NCBI GenBank assembly: GCA_035264765.1 | Contig: DATFPQ010000032.1 | Location: 1-18,340 of the forward strand | DNA: 18,340 nucleotides | Reading direction: 5' to 3' | From: DATFPQ01 sp035264765 | Lineage (GTDB): Bacteria; Actinomycetota; Actinomycetes; Actinomycetales; Angustibacteraceae | Shown here: piece after piece, positions 13,982 to 18,340 of the stretch | Layout: each line of letters begins with the position of its first letter | Position numbering within the stretch: position 1 is the stretch's first letter | Translations under genes and position numbers: made by a program | Notes under the pieces: generated by a model | Told to the model about the DNA's origin: nothing | Databases searched by the model: none | Seen by the model: the letters and a program-made list of their open reading frames with translations, nothing else

Positions 13982-14347
13982 ATGGCACATCTATGGGCAG
14001 GATTGCGACTCGAGCTCACCGGTGCGGTGACGCTGGAGTCCTGCGCGTCGTCAGCGGCCGCGCCGGCCACCGGAGTCAAGAGCGGTCTCAACTTCACGGT
14101 CACGGTACCGGCGATCGCCCCCGGCGCCGTCTAAGAGACGCGGGCCCGGGTCTACACCCTCGATGCCAGTGGCAAGCAGAACTTCTCCACCAAGCGGGTC
14201 CGAGTGAACAACGTCTCCGACGTGGGCAGCGGTTCCGTGTTGCCCGGCCAGCACATCTGGCGGCTGGACGTCACCAACACCACCGCTGAGGCCGCGGGCC
14301 TGCCCGCGCTGGCCTACACCTCGGCCGGCTTCGTGAACTGCGAATGA
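13982..14347 (+). pseudogene. Decayed copy of the secreted small protein encoded at 14767-15165
   Basis: One frame aligns with the intact downstream gene from its residue ~33 to the end. Shared blocks include RVYT, QNFS, GSVL, GQHIWR, YTS and the final Cys-acidic residue. The copy is broken. The signal-peptide region is absent: the in-frame ATG at 13982 gives MAHLWAGLRLE, not a signal peptide. A TAA stop at 14132-14134 interrupts the frame just before the RARVYT block. The reading frame otherwise stays open to the TGA at 14347, and the terminator hairpin after it is conserved, so the decay looks fairly recent. A GCCCAT-N9-ATGGGC inverted repeat spans the ATG. A separate unrelated short protein from 13982 to 14134 is possible but less likely. 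Confidence 0.75.
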
Positions 14348-14360
14348 GCCTCCGGCCACA

Positions 14361-14398
14361 GCACGAGACCCCCGTGGGCAGGACCGGGGGTCTCATGC
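14361..14398 (+). terminator. Terminator hairpin of the decayed paralogue
   Basis: GAGACCCCCG (14365-14374) pairs with CGGGGGTCTC (14385-14394). GCA/TGC extends the stem beyond one C-A mismatch, and the loop is TGGGCAGGAC. It lies 13 bases after the stop and is homologous to the hairpin at 15181-15219. Confidence 0.6.
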
Positions 14399-14401
14399 TG
14401 C

Positions 14402-14766
14402 CCGCTCGAGGTTCCACTCGGGGCACGACGCGCGATGGATTTCCCTCGACGGACTCACCACGTCCACGCCAAAGGCGGGGAAAGCGGAATTGTACCTACC
14501 TAGTCGCGTCTCGGCACCAGATAGCGGACATTCGGCATGGTTGCCGCGAATGTGGCTCACGTCTGGGCAGCACTGTGACGCCACGACTAGTCCGTCGGGG
14601 CTAGTCATCCGCGGCCACCCCATTTGGGCGCTAGCAACGCCCCGACGGGGGAATGTCGACGAACTGTCCGACAGGCAAGGTTTCACCCAGTCGATCGGAT
14701 TCCTCCGAATCGATCCACATCCGACAAGGTCACGCCAGACAAGTGGCCCTGCGCAGGGGAGTTCCC
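14402..14766 (+). other. Structured leader region before the secreted small protein gene
   Basis: These 365 bases contain no gene but several inverted repeats. The first is ACATTCG/CGAATGT around an inner GGCA/TGCC (14528-14553). The second is GACTAG-N10-CTAGTC (14585-14606). The third is the 10-bp pair CCGTCGGGGC (14592-14601) with GCCCCGACGG (14639-14648), enclosing CCC-ATTT-GGG (14619-14628). The fourth is GATCGGATTC-CTCC-GAATCGATC with one bulge (14693-14715). The second and third share bases and cannot both form fully. I could not match it to a known riboswitch class from memory. Confidence 0.5.
14486..14510 (+). promoter_or_regulatory. Possible ECF-type promoter (GGAAT-N16-CGTC)
   Basis: GGAAT (14486-14490) and CGTC (14507-14510) are 16 bases apart, resembling the GGAA-/CGTC elements of actinobacterial ECF sigma factors. 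Transcription from here would start near 14517 and include all the hairpins of the 250-base leader before 14767. Confidence 0.25.
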
Positions 14767-15165
14767 ATGTCCAAGATTTTCCGCATCGCCGTCGCCTCCG
14801 CCGTCATCGGTGGCGTCGCCGCGCTCACCCCGATGAGCGCCCAGGCCAAGTCCGTGCCGGAGATGGTCGGTGCGTACGAGGCGGCCAGCTGCGCCGGCGC
14901 CGCGTCGGCCCCAGGGTCCGTCAACGGCACGAGCTTCTCGATCAACCTGCCGGCGGCCGGCGCCGTCGACGTGGTGGCCCGCGTCTACACCGTCAACGCC
15001 GACGGCACGCAGAACTTCTCCGCCAGGAAGACGGTCCTGGAGGGTGTGGCCGGCGCGGTGTCCGGCTCGGTGCTCCAGGGTCAGCACATCTGGCGCATCG
15101 ACGCGTCCGACCCGGCGACCGACGCGCTCCTCTACACCTCCGACGGCGTCCTCGGCTGCGACTGA
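14767..15165 (+). CDS. Small secreted hypothetical protein
   Basis: This 132-residue precursor has a clear Sec signal peptide: positively charged MSKIFR, a hydrophobic core to ~residue 22, and a probable cleavage after AQA at about residue 27. The mature ~105 residues carry two cysteines, Cys42 (AASCAG) and Cys131 (penultimate), which may form a disulphide. The rest is beta-rich sequence (ARVYTVNADGTQNFSARK, GQHIWRIDAS). I do not recognise a named family. Start: ATG at 14767, with AGGGGAG 5 bases upstream. It follows a decayed paralogue and a highly structured leader, and ends with a strong hairpin. The product is probably exported to the cell surface or medium; its function is unknown. Confidence 0.85.
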   Translation: MSKIFRIAVASAVIGGVAALTPMSAQAKSVPEMVGAYEAASCAGAASAPGSVNGTSFSINLPAAGAVDVVARVYTVNADGTQNFSARKTVLEGVAGAVSGSVLQGQHIWRIDASDPATDALLYTSDGVLGCD

Positions 15166-15180
15166 CCGGCTGAGTTCGAG

Positions 15181-15219
15181 GCAGGAAACCCCCGGTGGGG
15201 AGGACCGGGGGTTTCCTGC
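15181..15219 (+). terminator. Perfect 16-bp terminator hairpin after the secreted protein gene
   Basis: GCAGGAAACCCCCGGT (15181-15196) pairs without mismatch with ACCGGGGGTTTCCTGC (15204-15219) around the loop GGGGAGG. It lies 15 bases after the stop and has no T-tract. It is homologous to the hairpin at 14361-14398, with one compensated base pair (A-T here, G-C there). Confidence 0.75.
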
Positions 15220-15269
15220 TGCCCGCGTATGGCTTCCGGGGACCGCCTGCGGTCGCCGACGGATGAACA

Positions 15270-15575
15270 ATGCTCACCGTGTACGTCCGGGTCTGGGAGT
15301 ACGAGGTAGCTCCCGAGCACGTCGACGCGTTCTTGGCCGCCTACGGGTCCGAGGGGCCCTGGGCGAGGCTCTTCCGCCAGGGCAGCGGGTACGTCGGCAC
15401 GGACCTGTTCCGCCTGGCCGGCGGAGGCGGTCGCTTCCTGACCGTCGACCGCTGGGTCGACGAGGACAGCTGGACCCGCTTCCTGGACCGGTTCCGGGAG
15501 GCGTACGAGGCCCTCGACGCCCGGCTGGAGGGACTGGCCGCTAACGAGCGGCCGCTGGTGGCGGGGAACGGCTGA
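15270..15575 (+). CDS. Antibiotic biosynthesis monooxygenase (ABM)-like protein
   Basis: This 101-residue protein has the dimeric alpha/beta-barrel (ferredoxin-like) ABM pattern: an initial beta strand MLTVYVRVWEYEV, a helix containing HVDAFLAAY, the central GSGYVGTDLFR, then FLTVDRWVDEDSWTRFLDRF, where the W-x-D-x-x-S-W arrangement is common in the family. Members include heme-degrading and quinone-forming monooxygenases as well as proteins with no known activity; no substrate can be assigned. Start: ATG at 15270. A good ribosome site is not visible, and a short hairpin GACCG-CCTG-CGGTC (15241-15254) lies just before it. It appears to be a single-gene unit. Confidence 0.75.
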   Translation: MLTVYVRVWEYEVAPEHVDAFLAAYGSEGPWARLFRQGSGYVGTDLFRLAGGGGRFLTVDRWVDEDSWTRFLDRFREAYEALDARLEGLAANERPLVAGNG

Positions 15576-15668
15576 CCACCGGCCCGCCAGAAAGGTGCCT
15601 CCGGGTGCTGGTAACCGCTGACGCAGCCATGCTGTTCGCTGACCCGTCCGGACCCGCTAAGGAGCTCC

Positions 15669-16124
15669 ATGGTCTACATCCGCTTCGTTCGGCGCCGCCC
15701 CCGGGGCTGGGGTGGCGGTTACGGCGGCTACCCGCGCGGGTACGGGTACCGCCGCGGCTACCGCAGGGGCGGCGGCGGCGGTTGCCTGCGCGACCTGTTC
15801 ATGGTCGAGGCCGGGTGCTGCCTGGCCGAGGCGCTCGGCTGTGGCCCACAGCTGCTCCTGTTCGCCCCTGGTGCCGGACGGCTGCTGCTGCAGCGCCCGC
15901 CGGCCAGCACCTCGAGAGCGGTGGGGCTGGTGCGGCTCTACCAGGAACGCATCGGCAGTCGCCGGTCGCATCCGTGCTGCCGGATGACGCCATCCTGCTC
16001 CGCGTACGCGGTCGAGGCGCTCGAGACTCACGGCACCGCTTCCGGCCTCCGACTCATCGCGGCACGGCTGCTGCGGTGCCGACCCGGAGGACCCACCGGA
16101 CTCGACCCCGTGCCGCCAGCCTAG
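15669..16124 (+). CDS. yidD: Membrane protein insertion efficiency factor YidD with N-terminal extension
   Basis: The C-terminal ~68 residues (84-150) match YidD. The visible features are GLVRLYQERIG, a cysteine cluster HPCCRMTPSCSAYAVEALETHG (Cys103/104/110), LLRCRPGG (Cys137) and the closing DPVP. YidD is a small membrane-associated factor that assists YidC-dependent insertion. The first ~40 residues are unusual, with GWGGGYGGYPRGYGYRRGYRRGGGGGC. They are followed by a Cys-containing hydrophobic stretch (CCLAEALGCGPQLLLFAP). The protein is about twice the usual 70-100 residues. Start: ATG at 15669, with AAGGAG 5 bases upstream. The usual rpmH-rnpA-yidD-yidC neighbours are absent, so this may be an accessory copy. 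Confidence 0.85.
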   Translation: MVYIRFVRRRPRGWGGGYGGYPRGYGYRRGYRRGGGGGCLRDLFMVEAGCCLAEALGCGPQLLLFAPGAGRLLLQRPPASTSRAVGLVRLYQERIGSRRSHPCCRMTPSCSAYAVEALETHGTASGLRLIAARLLRCRPGGPTGLDPVPPA

Positions 16125-16133
16125 GCAGACGAC

Positions 16134-16841
16134 TTGCCGCACAACGCATTCGAGGCCCGGACGCTCGACGAACCCGCCACCGTGGACGCCGACACGGCGA
16201 ACCGCCTACGGGCCTTCGTGCTGGCCAACACCGAGCTACGGCGCCCGGACGACGTACCCGAGGTGCAGCTGCACCTCGCGGGAGACCTGACTGCCCTGTG
16301 GGCGCGGTCGGAGGCCGAGCTCGGCCGCCCGGGCCTGGAACCTCCCTTCTGGGCGACTGCCTGGGCCGGTGGCCGAGCCCTCGCCCGCTACCTGCTGGAC
16401 GCCCGGGCCGTGGTCTCGCGCCGGTCGGTGCTCGACCTGGGGTCAGGCTCGGGGCTGTGCGCGATCGCCGCTGCCCTGGCGGGAGCAACCGTGACGGCCG
16501 TCGACGTGGACGACCTCAGCATGGTGGCAATCGACCTCAACGCGGCGGCGAACGGCGTACAGGTGCGCCGGGTGCAACGCGACCTGCTGGCGACCGAACC
16601 GCCAGACGTGGACGTCATCGTGGCCGGCGACGTCTGGTACGAGCGGACCATGAGCGAGCGCGTCCTGGCTTGGCTGCGCAGGGCGCGAGGTCGCGGCACT
16701 GACGTGCTGCTGGGGGACCCCGGCCGCACGTACCTCCCCACGCAGGGGCTCGAGCTGCTGGCCGGCTATCCGGTCACCGCGGACCCCACCGTCGAGAGCG
16801 CCGCCGTCACGCAGGCCCGAGTGTTCCGCCTGTCCGGGTGA
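16134..16841 (+). CDS. Class I SAM-dependent methyltransferase (METTL20/COG3897-like)
   Basis: This is a Rossmann-fold methyltransferase of about 235 residues. Motif I is VLDLGSGSGLCAIAAA (99-114), the acidic residue at the end of strand 2 is in TAVDVDD (121-127), and the post-motif is VIVAGDVWYE (161-170). The upstream PPFWATAWAGGRALARYL (70-87) is characteristic of the bacterial relatives of the ETF-beta lysine methyltransferase, often annotated as nicotinamide N-methyltransferase-like. A protein-lysine target is therefore plausible but not shown. The start is uncertain: TTG at 16134, 9 bases after the YidD stop, or GTG at 16182, which would begin just before ANRLRAF. It could be co-transcribed with yidD. 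A hairpin follows the stop directly. Confidence 0.85.
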   Translation: MPHNAFEARTLDEPATVDADTANRLRAFVLANTELRRPDDVPEVQLHLAGDLTALWARSEAELGRPGLEPPFWATAWAGGRALARYLLDARAVVSRRSVLDLGSGSGLCAIAAALAGATVTAVDVDDLSMVAIDLNAAANGVQVRRVQRDLLATEPPDVDVIVAGDVWYERTMSERVLAWLRRARGRGTDVLLGDPGRTYLPTQGLELLAGYPVTADPTVESAAVTQARVFRLSG

Positions 16842-16869
16842 GCCTTCTCCCCTCCGGGCGGGGCAAGGC
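16842..16869 (+). terminator. Hairpin directly after the methyltransferase gene
   Basis: GCCTT (16842-16846) pairs with AAGGC (16865-16869), and inside it CCCC (16849-16852) pairs with GGGG (16860-16863) around TCCGGGC. It starts at the base after the stop codon and has no T-tract. It separates this gene from the DGPF/sigma unit. Confidence 0.45.
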
Positions 16870-16908
16870 CGCACCGCTGAAGTCGCCCGGAAAGATTGTG
16901 CGGTGGGA

Positions 16909-16935
16909 TGTCGAGATCCCGAGCGCGGCTCCGTC
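16909..16935 (+). promoter_or_regulatory. Candidate ECF42-type promoter of the DGPF-sigma operon
   Basis: TGTCGA (16909-16914) is 17 bases from CGTC (16932-16935). From memory, promoters of DGPF genes controlled by ECF42 sigma factors carry TGTCGA in the -35 region. Here the element lies 72 bp before a DGPF gene that is followed by an ECF42-like sigma gene, which would make the unit self-activating. Confidence 0.5.
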
Positions 16936-16985
16936 CTCGCAGTGAACACGGCCACCATGGGCCGTACCGCACCAAGGAGAACAGA

Positions 16986-17393
16986 ATGGCCAAGTACCTG
17001 CTGCTCAAGCACTACCGTGGCGCACCGGCAGCGGTCAACGACGTGCCGATGGACCAGTGGACGCCGGAGGAGCTTTCGGCCCACCTGCAGTACATGGACA
17101 ACTTCGCCGCTCGCCTCGAGGGCACCGGTGAGTTCGTCGACGCGCAGGCGCTGTCCCCAGAGGGCACGTTCGTCCGATACGACGGCGAGGGGCGGCCGCC
17201 GGTCACCGACGGCCCGTTCGCGGAGACCAAGGATCTGATCGCCGGCTGGATGGTGATCGACGTCGACAGCTACGAGCGGGCCTTGGAGCTGGCCGGCGAG
17301 CTGTCTGCGGCTCCGGGTGCGGGTGGGAAGCCGATTCACGAGTGGCTTGAGGTGCGCCCGTTCCTGGCCGCGCCTCCGACCATTACGGAGTGA
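16986..17393 (+). CDS. YciI-family protein with DGPF motif
   Basis: This 135-residue YCII-related protein has an N-terminal beta strand KYLLLKHYRG and the hallmark DGPFAETKD at 75-83. The GWMVIDVDSYERALELA strand-helix follows, and the C-terminal EVRPF is typical. DGPF proteins are the usual genomic partners of ECF42 sigma factors and often their regulatory targets; their own activity is unknown. Start: ATG at 16986, with AAGGAG 6 bases upstream, which excludes the longer in-frame start. The next gene begins 6 bases after the stop, and its ribosome site overlaps this gene's end. Confidence 0.93.
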   Translation: MAKYLLLKHYRGAPAAVNDVPMDQWTPEELSAHLQYMDNFAARLEGTGEFVDAQALSPEGTFVRYDGEGRPPVTDGPFAETKDLIAGWMVIDVDSYERALELAGELSAAPGAGGKPIHEWLEVRPFLAAPPTITE

Positions 17394-17399
17394 CGCACG

Positions 17400-18340
17400 G
17401 TGGACGAGGCTCTGCTGCGGGACCTCGTACCCGCGGTGATCGGTGTTCTCGTCCGGCGCGGGGCCGACTTCGCGGCGGCCGAGGACGCCGTGCAGGACGC
17501 CCTGGTCGAGGCCGTGCGGGTGTGGCCGGATGATCCGCCGCGGGACCCCAAGGGCTGGTTGGTCGCCGTGGCCTGGCGCAAGTTCCTCGACGCCGCCCGC
17601 GCCGATACCTCCCGGCGGCGGCGCGAGGTACGCATCGAGGGCGAGCCCATGCCCGGACCGGTCGAGGCGGTGGACGACACCCTCCGGCTGTACTTCCTGT
17701 GCGCGCACCCCTGCCTGACGCCGGCCTCGTCCGTCGCGCTGACGCTGCGCGCGGTCGGCGGCCTGACCACGCGTCAGATCGCCCAGGCCTACCTGGTGCC
17801 GGAGTCGACCATGGCCCAGCGGATCAGCCGGGCCAAGCGGACCGTCTCCGGCGTCCGGCTCAACCAAGCCGGTGACCTCGCCACGGTGCTGCGCGTGCTC
17901 TACCTGGTCTTCAACGAGGGCTACTCCGGCGAGGTCGACCTGGCCGCCGAGGCGATCCGGCTCACCCGCCAGCTGGCGGCCAAGACCAACCACGAGGAGG
18001 TCGCGGGCCTGCTCGCGCTTCTGCTGCTGCACCACGCACGGCGCCCGGCACGGACCGGCGCCGACGGCAGGCTCGTGCCCCTGGCCGAGCAGGACCGCAG
18101 CCGGTGGAACACCCGCCTGATCGCCGAGGGCGTCGACGTGCTGCAGACCGCCCTCAGCCGAGACCGCCTGGGCCAGTTCCAGGCCCAAGCCGCCATCGCC
18201 GCGCTGCACGCCGACGCCCGCACGGTCCAGGAGACCGACTGGGTCCAGATCGTCGAGTGGTACGACGAGCTGGTGCGTCTCACCGACAACCCGGTGGCCC
18301 GCCTCAACCGGGCCGTCGCGGTCGGCGAGGCCGACGGCCC
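17400..18340 (+). CDS. ECF-type RNA polymerase sigma factor, ECF42-like (3' end outside window)
   Basis: The 313 codons present show sigma region 2 (about 5-75, with AAAEDAVQDALVEAVRVWP and WLVAVAWRKFLDAAR) and region 4 (about 92-150, LTTRQIAQAYLVPESTMAQRISRAKR). A long C-terminal extension follows, containing VLYLVFNEGYSG (166-177) and alpha-helical repeats (QAQAAIAALHA, ARLNRAVAVGEADGP). A long C-terminal TPR-like domain in place of a separate anti-sigma factor is the mark of ECF42 factors, which have about 400 residues. Start: GTG at 17400, with GGAG 9 bases upstream overlapping the end of the DGPF gene, indicating co-translation. The reading frame is open at the window end, so the gene is partial here, not broken. 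Confidence 0.93.
   Translation, partial: MDEALLRDLVPAVIGVLVRRGADFAAAEDAVQDALVEAVRVWPDDPPRDPKGWLVAVAWRKFLDAARADTSRRRREVRIEGEPMPGPVEAVDDTLRLYFLCAHPCLTPASSVALTLRAVGGLTTRQIAQAYLVPESTMAQRISRAKRTVSGVRLNQAGDLATVLRVLYLVFNEGYSGEVDLAAEAIRLTRQLAAKTNHEEVAGLLALLLLHHARRPARTGADGRLVPLAEQDRSRWNTRLIAEGVDVLQTALSRDRLGQFQAQAAIAALHADARTVQETDWVQIVEWYDELVRLTDNPVARLNRAVAVGEADG

Noticed and set aside
13786..14103. 105-codon open frame on the - strand
   Set aside because: It crosses the terminator and the decayed paralogue, has mixed codon use, no ribosome site and no motif.
14132..14134. TAA as a programmed read-through or recoding site
   Set aside because: The copy also lacks its signal peptide, and no recoding signal is visible; simple decay explains both defects.
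14653..14766. Longer start for the secreted small protein
   Set aside because: It would place 38 polar residues before a standard Sec signal peptide; the ATG at 14767 has a good ribosome site.
15712..15785. GGC/CGG-rich stretch as a DNA repeat element
   Set aside because: It is imperfect and encodes the Gly/Arg/Tyr-rich segment of the YidD protein in frame; no tandem unit is conserved at DNA level.
16443..18209. 588-codon open frame on the - strand
   Set aside because: It spans three + strand genes (methyltransferase, DGPF, sigma factor), all with clear motifs and ribosome sites.

Overview
The window is a GC-rich chromosomal segment whose genes have a strong third-position G/C bias. Several features point to an actinobacterium (Actinomycetota): a deazaflavin (F420)-type nitroreductase-fold protein, a Tat-exported ABC lipoprotein with no ATPase gene beside it, an ECF42-like sigma factor paired with a DGPF/YciI protein, and several genes that look leaderless. 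I cannot assign a genus. I see no tRNA, rRNA, CRISPR array, transposase or phage gene.

Left part (1-3033): about 470 bases of apparently non-coding DNA, then a pentapeptide-repeat/DinB protein on the + strand. Facing it on the - strand are a class I glutamine amidotransferase, a small conserved-looking hypothetical protein and a DUF385-type nitroreductase-fold protein.

Central part (3131-13365): an L-arabinose/arabino-oligosaccharide locus. One long - strand operon runs araD - araA - Tat lipoprotein binding protein - permease - permease - GH51 arabinofuranosidase and ends at a GC-rich hairpin. A divergent LacI-type regulator lies upstream. The divergent promoter region carries a near-perfect 14-bp palindrome embedded in a good sigma-70-like promoter, and a 34-codon upstream ORF overlaps the araD start. 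A GH2 glycosidase converges on the regulator with only 4 bp between stop codons. The likely scheme is import of arabinofuranosyl oligosaccharides, intracellular release of L-arabinose by the GH51 enzyme, isomerisation to L-ribulose by AraA, and epimerisation of L-ribulose 5-phosphate by AraD. Neither the ribulokinase (araB) nor an ABC ATPase is encoded here.

Right part (13366-18340): a 62-residue acidic protein with an intrinsic terminator; a decayed copy and an intact copy of a small secreted protein, each followed by a homologous terminator hairpin; an unusually structured leader before the intact copy; an ABM-like monooxygenase; a stand-alone YidD with a Gly/Arg/Tyr-rich N-terminal extension; a METTL20-like methyltransferase; and a DGPF protein with its ECF42-type sigma factor, which is cut by the window end.

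The most interesting points are the mutually exclusive pairings in the 14.5-14.77 kb leader, the upstream ORF and operator ahead of araD, the candidate ECF42 promoter, and the degenerate tandem paralogue with its covarying terminator.
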